From a virus, in IMG/VR virus record IMGVR_UViG_3300022856_000037, positions 1 to 24,242 of that record: a DNA stretch of 24,242 bases. One strand, 5' to 3'. A model generated the notes under the pieces. That model had not been told where the DNA came from. It did not search any database and was given only the letters and a program-made list of their open reading frames with translations. Positions within the stretch are counted from its first letter, which is position 1. The number at the start of each line of letters is the position of its first letter. Both the position numbers and the translations under genes were made by a program. Shown here in pieces: positions 19,395 through 24,242 of the stretch.

Positions 19395-19610
19395 TTAGTC
19401 ATTTATTTTTGAGCATTCACCACTTGGATGAATCAAGTTATCTGCCCACTTATCACTTGGGTCTTTTAACTTATTTGTTTTACAAAACTCATTAACAAGG
19501 TCTGCAATTTTAGCAGAATCATTACTTGATGACATGATAGTCTTTTCTTTTCTTGTTGTGAGCCATGCACAGAATCCGCATACAGCTTCACTACCACTTA
19601 GTTTGTCCAT
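19395..19610 (-). CDS. Conserved phage hypothetical protein, CGFCAWLTTR type (71 aa)
   Basis: 71 residues: MDKLSGSEAVCGFCAWLTTR, then SSSNDSAKIADLVNEFCKTN and KWADNLIHPSGECSK. The CGFCAWLT start, central ..LVNEFCK and WADNL..P ending are, as I recall, typical of a conserved uncharacterised phage protein. Four cysteines suggest metal binding. Its start region and leader lie in the 77-bp repeat. Transcription continues towards 19.3 kb, where a new promoter starts. Confidence 0.7.
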   Translation of the reverse strand: MDKLSGSEAVCGFCAWLTTRKEKTIMSSSNDSAKIADLVNEFCKTNKLKDPSDKWADNLIHPSGECSKIND

Positions 19611-19678
19611 ACTCTTATATTTTAATTAATTAGTTTAACTGTTAGGTTGGGGTGCTTTTATATAATTAATTCTTATTT
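19602..19678. repeat. 77-bp direct repeat, copy 1
   Basis: Identical to 21082-21158. It covers the first codons (ATGGACAAA) and about 68 bp of leader of the 19395-19610 gene, including GCACCCCAACC. Confidence 0.95.
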
Positions 19679-19691
19679 GCTTTTAGGTTGG

Positions 19692-19797
19692 TTGTTTACT
19701 AAGGGAGGAGCTAGAAATAATTGGGAGCACCACGTTCTCTTATTTTCCAATTATTGTTTCTAGACTTGTGGTATTATCCCCCTCCCTCAATAAACAA
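19692..19797 (-). ncRNA. Pseudoknotted element inside a broken methyltransferase
   Basis: TTGTTTA/TAAACAA (19692-19698, 19791-19797), then AGGGAGG/CCTCCCT (19702-19708, 19781-19787), then a 14-bp stem with a 3-base bulge (19711-19724 with 19747-19763). The hairpin loop contains ACCAC (19729-19733), complementary to GTGGT (19768-19772) outside, a short pseudoknot. AGCACC in the same loop could instead pair with GGTGCT in the 77-bp leader. It lies between the methyltransferase remnant and the repeat leader. Confidence 0.55.
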
Positions 19798-19893
19798 ATT
19801 ATTTACTATCGCCAACTCATAATAGTTATCTTCTATATCTTTCATTAAATCCATACAATCGCCTAAATGAAATGTACCTTTGTTTATTTTCAT
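19774..19893 (-). pseudogene. N-terminal remnant of a DNA methyltransferase
   Basis: MKINKGTFHLGDCMDLMKDI followed by EDNYYELAIV matches the start of N6-adenine methyltransferases (LGDCMDLMKxIPDxYYELAIVDPPY). Where DPPY should follow, the frame reads NNLFIEGGG and stops at 19774-19776. The junction coincides with the outer stem of the structured element (19692-19797). The catalytic motif and all SAM-binding parts are lost. A functional short peptide cannot be excluded. Confidence 0.7.
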
Positions 19894-19905
19894 ATATTTA
19901 TTTAC

Positions 19906-19965
19906 TATAAGCTAGCAATTAATACCCCATGTTTGTCGCTTAAGAATACTAACTACTAGCTTATA
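19906..19965 (-). promoter_or_regulatory. 22-bp intergenic hairpin with G-U pairs
   Basis: 19906-19927 pairs with 19944-19965 without interruption if read as minus-strand RNA; five of the pairs are G-U and would be A-C mismatches on the other strand. The loop is about 16 bases (TTAAGCGACAAACATG). It starts just after the stop of the 19967-20200 gene and lies upstream of the methyltransferase remnant. Confidence 0.6.
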
Positions 19966-19966
19966 A

Positions 19967-20200
19967 TTAATTAATAGGAGGAAATAATTTACTTATCTTT
20001 TGTGCTGTTTCGTAGTCGAATATTAAAAGCTCTTTATCCTTTAAAGATATTCTAGGTGGTTGCTTACCATGACCGCAACAACAAGCCATAGTTTTAAATC
20101 CGTTATCGTTTAATACTTTTACTGACTTAACAAGACACTTATCTATATTAACTGTTTTTCCGTTTATGTTTAGTTTTTCCCATTGTCCATATTTGCACAT
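19967..20200 (-). CDS. Conserved phage protein with CCGHG motif (77 aa)
   Basis: 77 residues: VNIDKCLVKSVKVLNDNGFK, TMACCCGHGKQPPRISL, then FDYETAQKISKLF. The NIDxCL..V..LN..GxxT.ACCCGHG core is typical of a widespread small phage protein; Cys and His could bind a metal. Function unknown. The start as given overlaps the metalloprotein gene by 53 bp, so a later start is possible, though no good ATG follows. Confidence 0.7.
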   Translation of the reverse strand: MCKYGQWEKLNINGKTVNIDKCLVKSVKVLNDNGFKTMACCCGHGKQPPRISLKDKELLIFDYETAQKISKLFPPIN

Positions 20201-20531
20201 ATTTTAATGTATGCCTTAGAACAGATGATATTCCATGAGCATGAAATTCTCCATTAATATCTTTAATATTTAGATAATCCTTTATATCATCCATAGCGTG
20301 TGATGCTTCGTGGGCTATAGTTGATATACAAGAAATATAATCATAATCTCCATTTATTAAGATTAGAGGTGGTTCTCCGTTTCTTAAAGTATCTAAACAA
20401 ATTCCTCTTTTGTTATCTAAATATTTAGCATCTACTTTCCCTTTAACTGCTTTCTTTAATTCTTCTAAGTTTCCTATTATTACTATAATAAAATATTCTT
20501 CTGTAAATATTGGTACTTTTATTCTTTTCAT
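20148..20531 (-). CDS. Putative zinc metallopeptidase-like protein, HEASH motif (127 aa)
   Basis: 127 residues. STIAHEASHAMDDI contains an HExxH motif (HEASH), and GEFHAHGISSVL about 20 residues later supplies the Glu/His typical of a third zinc ligand. The rest is beta-rich (NGEPPLILINGDYDYISC). The layout fits small phage zincins, which may be antirepressor-type proteases or anti-defence proteins; the target is unknown. Leader ATAATATG without Shine-Dalgarno. Confidence 0.68.
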   Translation of the reverse strand: MKRIKVPIFTEEYFIIVIIGNLEELKKAVKGKVDAKYLDNKRGICLDTLRNGEPPLILINGDYDYISCISTIAHEASHAMDDIKDYLNIKDINGEFHAHGISSVLRHTLKYVQIWTMGKTKHKRKNS

Positions 20532-20552
20532 ATTATTTTATTTATTATATTT

Positions 20553-20609
20553 TATACTGGGACAGTATAGAATTAACTTGCAACAGCGACAGAAAAAACT
20601 GTCTTTCGC
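20553..20609. promoter_or_regulatory. Palindrome and hairpin between two early genes
   Basis: TATACTG/CAGTATA with a 3-base spacer (20553-20569) is a perfect dyad that could be an operator or very tight hairpin. Next to it, GACAG-A6-CTGTC with outer AGC/GCT (20585-20610) follows the stop of the 20611-21090 gene and may be a terminator, though its U-run is in the loop. Confidence 0.4.
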
Positions 20610-20610
20610 T

Positions 20611-21090
20611 TTAAACTTTATTTTTTTCTACAAACATATTACAGCCATCTTTTTCTCCTGTTTCGTCATAGTTCTTATTGTCATTCATTTCTGGGATATT
20701 ATCACAATATATCCAAGCTCCACCTTCTTCACATTCTTTTCCTATTCCTTTACAAGAACAACATGATTTTTCTCTGTCTCTTATTCTTTTTATCTTTCCT
20801 CTTCCCTTATTATTTTTTAATTTATTGTAAAGACCAACATCAATTCCTAAAGGTGGTTTTTTACAATAAACACAAATTGCTGTACTAATATCATGCGGCA
20901 CTGATAAATGACTAACAACACATGAACAAAAATTTTCTCTTGTTGTACCTTTTTTAATATCTTTCTCATAATGCCCTACTAGACTTTTAAGAGATTTTTC
21001 TAAAACCTCGAATTGGTCTGGGCTTCTTGAAGTTATTGCAAATTCAAGAATAGCGTCTACTAAGTGTTTTAATGTTTTTACTTTGTCCAT
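20611..21090 (-). CDS. Cysteine-rich protein (159 aa)
   Basis: 159 residues. The N-terminal half is helical (MDKVKTLKHLVDAILEFAIT). The C-terminal half holds many cysteines: FCSCVVSH, ICVYCKKPPLG, CCSCKGIGKECEEGG and a final CNM, enough for two zinc sites. ICVYCKKPPLGIDVGLYNKL looks like a zinc ribbon. First gene downstream of the 77-bp leader and two structured RNAs. Not assigned. Confidence 0.65.
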   Translation of the reverse strand: MDKVKTLKHLVDAILEFAITSRSPDQFEVLEKSLKSLVGHYEKDIKKGTTRENFCSCVVSHLSVPHDISTAICVYCKKPPLGIDVGLYNKLKNNKGRGKIKRIRDREKSCCSCKGIGKECEEGGAWIYCDNIPEMNDNKNYDETGEKDGCNMFVEKNKV

Positions 21091-21158
21091 ACTCTTATAT
21101 TTTAATTAATTAGTTTAACTGTTAGGTTGGGGTGCTTTTATATAATTAATTCTTATTT
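21082..21158. repeat. 77-bp direct repeat, copy 2
   Basis: Identical to 19602-19678; covers the first codons and leader of the 20611-21090 gene. In both copies a structured RNA lies immediately upstream in the transcription direction. Confidence 0.95.
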
Positions 21159-21159
21159 T

Positions 21160-21272
21160 TTAACAGTGGGGGATAATTACTAGCCACAACATTATCAAGA
21201 GGTCGCCAGCACATTGTAATTACCTATCTTGGTATTTAAGTACTAGTTATTTCCAAGAACCCACCCTGTTAA
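21160..21272 (-). ncRNA. Structured RNA with competing pairings
   Basis: Closing stem TTAACAG-TGGG with CCCA-cc-CTGTTAA (21160-21170, 21260-21272). Inside, AATTACTAG (21175-21183) pairs with CTAGTTATT (21243-21251), 8 of 9. TCTTGG (21227-21232) can pair either with ATCAAGA (21194-21200) or with CCAAGA (21253-21258); AATTAC can also pair with GTAATT. Mutually exclusive helices of this type are the hallmark of attenuators and riboswitches. It ends 1 bp from the 77-bp leader. Confidence 0.55.
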
Positions 21273-21279
21273 TCAACAA

Positions 21280-21385
21280 AAAAACTTATAGCAAAGAATT
21301 GGCTTTAAAAGACCTACGGCTAGGTGAGGTCAATTAAATCGGCAGTTGCCTACCAATTCTTCAATATAAGTTTTTACCTAGCCGT
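21280..21385 (-). ncRNA. Pseudoknotted leader RNA with 10-bp pseudoknot
   Basis: Outer stem 21280-21290 with 21365-21375 (11 bp, perfect). Inner stem AGAATTGG/CCAATTCT (21295-21302, 21353-21360). Within it, hairpin GACC/GGTC (21311-21314, 21328-21331) has loop ACGGCTAGGT (21316-21325), perfectly complementary to ACCTAGCCGT (21376-21385), which directly abuts the outer stem. A small GGC-AACT-GCC hairpin is also inside. The 10-bp pseudoknot is GC-rich in an AT-rich region, so chance is unlikely. It lies about 25 bp downstream of the promoter at 21414-21442. Confidence 0.75.
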
Positions 21386-21564
21386 CTTTATATAATTGTA
21401 AATGTCTATCTAAAGTATATATTATAATTTTCTATCTGTCAACCCTTTCGGGAAATACCGTCTTATGGAATGAAATCGTTGTATCACCAATAAGATATAT
21501 TAATTGAGTCATTAATATCGGTCGGTGTTTTGCTTGTCTATTTAATCTTAAATTAGTTTTTATG
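21386..21564 (-). other. Non-coding stretch upstream of the leader RNAs
   Basis: Apart from the promoter at 21414-21442, it holds only CCC-GAAA-GGG just upstream of the -35 box and AT-rich sequence following the peptidase stop (21565). No gene was seen. Confidence 0.5.
21414..21442 (-). promoter_or_regulatory. Strong sigma-70 promoter
   Basis: On the minus strand TTGACA (21437-21442), 17 bases, TATACT (21414-21419): consensus -35 and 5 of 6 at -10. It drives the two structured RNAs and then the 21.1 kb genes. Confidence 0.75.
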
Positions 21565-22695
21565 TTATGTCAAGAATTTGCTAAAGTCTTTCCCGTTGAT
21601 GCCGATTAATCTTCCTTCTTTTGATAATTGTTTAATCCAATCATTTACAGCAGTTGGAGTTTCTATTTTATTTAAGCTACTATTTTCTATTTTATACATT
21701 CCAGGAGTAAAGTTTTTGTAGTTTTCAACAAGCAAAACATAATCAACTTTTCTTTTATCTTTAAAATTAATTATTTCTTTTTCATTAAATACACTAAACT
21801 TTTTCTTTAATCCAAAACTTATTAACATTCCATTTCCTAAACTATAATTAAGAGCTAGTTTTTTAACAAAAGGTTGGTACGAATCGCCAATAGTTTTAAA
21901 TTCTTTTTCACTCTTTTTAAATTTATAAACAGCGTGATTTTTATTTAGATTTACTCTTTGATATATTCCGTCAGCGTTAGGATAATGCCAGGCGAAAACA
22001 GAAGTCCCTAAAACGCCTTTTTCCATTACAGAGTCCATATTATAAGGAGAAACCCATTCGTAAGTAAAGTCTATGTACTCACATAGCTTTTTACCTTGTT
22101 CTAAGAGCCGTGGTGGGACTTTATTGCCATTAATGTATATTCCACCATTTGGATAATAAAGTTCGTTCCAGGTGGCATATTTTGGATAATCTCCTTTAGG
22201 TATTAATCCGTAGTTTCTAATAAATCCTGCTACTGAATTAAAAGAATTTCCTCTTCTTGTAGTTCCAGAACCACTAGCGACATATTCTGTATCTAGTAAA
22301 CACTTATCGCCCTTGATCAACCCGAAGTATTTAAAAATTTTTACAAGTTCTTGTATTTCTTCATTTGCCTCTCCATTATTAACAAGATGAATAAAGTAAT
22401 TAAAATTAGCTTCTATTGAGTTACAGGCTCCATTTTCACTAACACAGAACATTTTTTCAAATGGCTTATTCTGTTGCTCTCCGACTGGTATAAACTTTTC
22501 AAAGTTTCCGTCTTTTTTAATTGTTTTACTATTAGTAGAGCCTAGCTTCCCGTAAACATAATCTTTATTCTTTTTTATTTGTTTATCTGATACCTCAATA
22601 AGTCCATTCTTAATATTAGGTCTGTCTAGCATCTTATCTAAATGTACTAGAATATAATTGTCTATTTTGTTTTTTAAAATTTGTAGTAATTTCAT
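21565..22695 (-). CDS. Putative papain-like cysteine peptidase (376 aa)
   Basis: 376 residues from ATG 22693-22695 (MKLLQILKNKIDNYILVHLD), preceded by GGGAG and overlapping the previous stop as ATGA; a longer frame from 22725 is less likely. MFCVSENGACNSIEANFNYF carries the probable catalytic Cys, followed by SGSGTTRRGNSFNSVAGFIR, YATWNELYYPNG, then NKNHAVYKF (His) and IGDSYQPFVKKLA (Asp). This Cys-His-Asp order and the ATWNELYY segment match a family of phage-encoded C1-like proteins found near structural and lysis genes. It may cut peptide cross-links or process virion proteins. Confidence 0.65.
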   Translation of the reverse strand: MKLLQILKNKIDNYILVHLDKMLDRPNIKNGLIEVSDKQIKKNKDYVYGKLGSTNSKTIKKDGNFEKFIPVGEQQNKPFEKMFCVSENGACNSIEANFNYFIHLVNNGEANEEIQELVKIFKYFGLIKGDKCLLDTEYVASGSGTTRRGNSFNSVAGFIRNYGLIPKGDYPKYATWNELYYPNGGIYINGNKVPPRLLEQGKKLCEYIDFTYEWVSPYNMDSVMEKGVLGTSVFAWHYPNADGIYQRVNLNKNHAVYKFKKSEKEFKTIGDSYQPFVKKLALNYSLGNGMLISFGLKKKFSVFNEKEIINFKDKRKVDYVLLVENYKNFTPGMYKIENSSLNKIETPTAVNDWIKQLSKEGRLIGINGKDFSKFLT

Positions 22696-22781
22696 AAAGA
22701 GAAAACTCCCTGCGTAGTCCACCATAGGAATACTATAAAGGATAATGTTATTAATATAAATAATACTTCTTCTGAATCCAT
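22692..22781 (-). CDS. Small membrane protein (29 aa)
   Basis: MDSEEVLFILITLSFIVFLW then WTTQGVFSL-type end: one transmembrane helix after a short acidic N-terminus. Its TGA overlaps the ATG of the peptidase gene, so translation is coupled. It could help in lysis or anchor the peptidase, which is inference. Confidence 0.55.
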   Translation of the reverse strand: MDSEEVLFILITLSFIVFLWWTTQGVFSL

Positions 22782-22794
22782 ATTATATAAAATG

Positions 22795-22892
22795 TTAATT
22801 GTTAGGACTTAGAAAATAGAGCGTTATATCTCAAATTCTAAGCCTATATGTAAAGCCTTAACCGAGCTTTCCTGCCTAGATAAGGCTGGGTG
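22795..22892. other. Two hairpins in the gap before the HNH gene
   Basis: TAGG-a-CTTAGAA pairs with TTCTAAG-CCTA (about 22803-22852), and AGCCTTA pairs with TAAGGCT (about 22856-22890). The 129-bp gap has no gene. Confidence 0.45.
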
Positions 22893-22910
22893 ATAAAAAT
22901 GGGGTTTTGA

Positions 22911-23204
22911 TTACTGTTTAACCCCTTGATTTCTTTTAGAAAGAGCGTTATAAACGTGTTCAGTCTGTCCTCTCCAGAAATAGTCTATCAAATAGTTGAT
23001 AATCTCTTCTGGGGTCTTGTTGTCAAATAATTTATGATAGTCCCGATGAAGATACATATCAACATAAGCGATATTCTTGGGTGTGTCGTCATTAGAGCGA
23101 CTTTGAGGAACGATATGATGTTTGTTTATGTTCTCTCCTTTGCTCCGTTTCTTGTCAATTCTTCTTTTCTCCTTGCGAAGTTTACGCTTGTCTTTTGGAT
23201 TCAT
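22911..23204 (-). CDS. Small HNH-like protein (97 aa)
   Basis: 97 residues: a very basic N-terminus (MNPKDKRKLRKEKRRIDKKR), then HHIVPQSRSNDDTPKN and HRDYHKLFDNKTPEEIINYL. HHIVP..R..D.P.N......HR..H is the HNH pattern of small phage proteins. Some cut DNA at packaging, others are homing-type or of unknown use. It has a strong AAGGAGG 7 bp upstream of the ATG. It sits inside the lysis-like block. Confidence 0.72.
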   Translation of the reverse strand: MNPKDKRKLRKEKRRIDKKRSKGENINKHHIVPQSRSNDDTPKNIAYVDMYLHRDYHKLFDNKTPEEIINYLIDYFWRGQTEHVYNALSKRNQGVKQ

Positions 23205-23228
23205 GATAAACCTCCTTGTAAAGAGCGA

Positions 23229-23339
23229 TTATAATGCTTTATGATTCTCTAATATTTCCCTTAATTCTTTTAAGTCAATTCTATTTTCTATTGCCTTATA
23301 TTCTATTTCTTTCCATAGTCTATTAGTTTTATTTTTCAT
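23229..23339 (-). CDS. Small charged protein (36 aa)
   Basis: MKNKTNRLWKEIEYKAIENR then IDLKELREILENHKAL, helical and charged. The ATG overlaps the TGA of the preceding gene (ATGA), which is also good evidence that TGA is a stop here. Function unknown. Confidence 0.6.
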   Translation of the reverse strand: MKNKTNRLWKEIEYKAIENRIDLKELREILENHKAL

Positions 23340-23689
23340 AAAAATTTAGCTACTAATAATAATATTGTTGATGTGATTCCCCAAGCAAGCCATTGATAGT
23401 TTCTTTCTTCTTTTTTATCTCTTAACTCCTTAACTTCTTTTTCAATCCTTTTCTCTGCGTATTTATTATCACATTTGTCGTAAAACTTTTGTGGCAAGCC
23501 AGCGATTAAGACTTCTAAGTTTGTCATTTTAGAAGTTAGCTCATCTTTTAAGTTGTCAAATTTATCTTCCATGCGTTTGATTAAGTTAATAGTGTTAGGT
23601 GCTGTGTCAAGATGTTGTTTCATTTTTTTATCATGTTCTTTTAATAAAGAATCTAGCTCGTCAGGAGTATACGATATTTTATTTTCCAT
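23336..23689 (-). CDS. Coiled-coil protein with C-terminal membrane anchor (117 aa)
   Basis: 117 residues from ATG 23687-23689 (MENKISYTPDELDSLLKEHD); a start at 23710 is possible but overlaps the upstream gene. A long Lys/Glu coiled coil (FDNLKDELTSKMTNLEVLIA; EKRIEKEVKELRDKKEE) ends in one membrane helix (YQWLAWGITSTILLLVAKFL). This N-in coiled-coil plus C-terminal helix layout is like XhlA-type hemolysin/holin accessory proteins. Next to a second membrane protein, it probably belongs to the lysis module. Confidence 0.6.
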   Translation of the reverse strand: MENKISYTPDELDSLLKEHDKKMKQHLDTAPNTINLIKRMEDKFDNLKDELTSKMTNLEVLIAGLPQKFYDKCDNKYAEKRIEKEVKELRDKKEERNYQWLAWGITSTILLLVAKFL

Positions 23690-23690
23690 A

Positions 23691-23915
23691 CTATACTCTA
23701 AATTGACCATAGATAGTTCCTGAATAACTAACTATAAAAAATACTGAATTAATAAGCTGAATTAAGTCATTCTCAACTAAATCAAATTGAAATAATTGCC
23801 CTATTGCAATAATCGCTGGTACAAGCATTAGTGCCATTGATTTAACTCTAAAGCTAATTTTTTGTGGGTCTTGTGAACTCCCTAATTGTGGGTACTTCCT
23901 AATTAAGTTTTTCAT
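23691..23915 (-). CDS. Small membrane protein, possible holin (74 aa)
   Basis: 74 residues with a polar N-terminus (MKNLIRKYPQLGSSQDPQKI) and two hydrophobic segments (SMALMLVPAIIAIGQLF and LINSVFFIVSYSGTIYG). Size and topology suit a class II-type holin, which makes lesions in the inner membrane so that lytic enzymes can pass. It is adjacent to the coiled-coil membrane protein and upstream of the peptidase. The assignment is by topology and position. Confidence 0.55.
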   Translation of the reverse strand: MKNLIRKYPQLGSSQDPQKISFRVKSMALMLVPAIIAIGQLFQFDLVENDLIQLINSVFFIVSYSGTIYGQFRV

Positions 23916-23932
23916 ATTATTTTTTATATTAA

Positions 23933-24242
23933 TTATTCAATATTTATAATTCTTCTTGAAACTGCTTCTGAATGTTCTACTACTAATTTAGGGTCTGATG
24001 TTGTTCCTGTCTGGTCTGACATATAAACAGCAACACTATTAGTTGTATTGGGTGAAGAAGAAGTAATTGCACTATTTAATATATCGTGTCCCTCTCTTGT
24101 CCCTAACTTCGTAATTGATGTTTTTGAAATCCACCCAAGCCCTGTTGCATTAAGGTCAAAACCTAAGTAAGCAGAAGTTGATATAGATGTGATGTCAGCC
24201 CTGTCGCCACTGTCAATTCCTTCTGTTGGATTAGATATAGAA
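23933..24242 (-). CDS. C-terminal end of a phage structural protein (partial)
   Basis: The last 103 codons of a gene that enters from the right edge. Features: a Gly/Asp-rich start (EGIDSGDRADITSISTS), TGLGWISKTSITKLGTREG, then SVAVYMSDQTGTTSDPKLVV and EHSEAVSRRIINIE. The W-I-S..ITKLGTREGHD and DQTGT..DPKLVVE phrases are typical of beta-sandwich (carbohydrate-binding, DNRLRE-like) C-termini of phage tail or fibre proteins. Likely a tail or capsid-surface protein; the identity depends on sequence outside the window. Confidence 0.6.
   Translation of the reverse strand, partial: SISNPTEGIDSGDRADITSISTSAYLGFDLNATGLGWISKTSITKLGTREGHDILNSAITSSSPNTTNSVAVYMSDQTGTTSDPKLVVEHSEAVSRRIINIE

Noticed and set aside
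23229-23710. Alternative genetic code (4 or 25)
   Set aside because: TGA ends several genes in ATGA overlaps (23336, 12566, 17398, 18713, 14000, 22692) where reading on gives no sensible extension.

Overview
The window is a piece of an AT-rich double-stranded DNA phage (free virus or prophage). All supported protein genes lie on the minus strand, so transcription runs from high to low coordinates. The type of phage is shown by the terminase small and large subunits, a P22-type portal, a scaffold-like protein and the major capsid protein (6.4 kb down to 1). No integrase was recognised. TGA acts as a stop: many genes are joined by ATGA stop/start overlaps, so codes 4 and 25 are unlikely. Promoters look like ordinary sigma-70 (TTGACA / TATAAT), which argues against a Bacteroidetes host. 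Most starts are AT-rich xATATG contexts without a Shine-Dalgarno site, while a few genes have a perfect AAGGAGG. The host is probably a low-GC bacterium; Firmicutes or a candidate-phylum lineage are both possible and the sequence does not decide.

Layout, right to left. 24.2-21.6 kb: end of a structural protein, two small membrane proteins, an HNH protein and a papain-like cysteine peptidase, which together resemble a lysis module. 21.6-21.1 kb: a strong promoter and two structured RNAs. 21.1-19.4 kb: early-type small genes, including an HEASH metalloprotein and a broken methyltransferase. 19.4-18.9 kb: a second promoter and two more structured RNAs. 18.9-16.25 kb: a tightly coupled run of very small genes ending in a DNA methyltransferase. 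16.1-14.0 kb: a third promoter, a small HTH protein, a membrane-anchored transglycosylase and small genes. 13.9-11.8 kb: ssDNA-binding protein, NinG-like HNH protein, a homing endonuclease and a conserved phage protein. 11.8-7.8 kb: many 20-150 residue accessory genes, several with zinc-ribbon cysteines, separated by a 52-bp intergenic repeat and a tRNA-like RNA. 7.7-7.0 kb: a consensus promoter and about 650 bp of folded non-coding sequence. 7.0-0 kb: the packaging and capsid operon.

The most unusual feature is the non-coding DNA. Long, multi-helix and repeatedly pseudoknotted inverted repeats fill nearly every gap. At three places (7.6, 19.3 and 21.4 kb) they begin just downstream of a good promoter and precede an operon. 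This is the position expected for leader RNAs that control RNA polymerase (HK022 put-like antitermination), but that function is inference. Other unusual features are a tRNA-like fold on a 27-position stem, a homing endonuclease carrying a copy of its neighbour's N-terminus, a 22-bp perfect inverted repeat around one gene, and several gene remnants.
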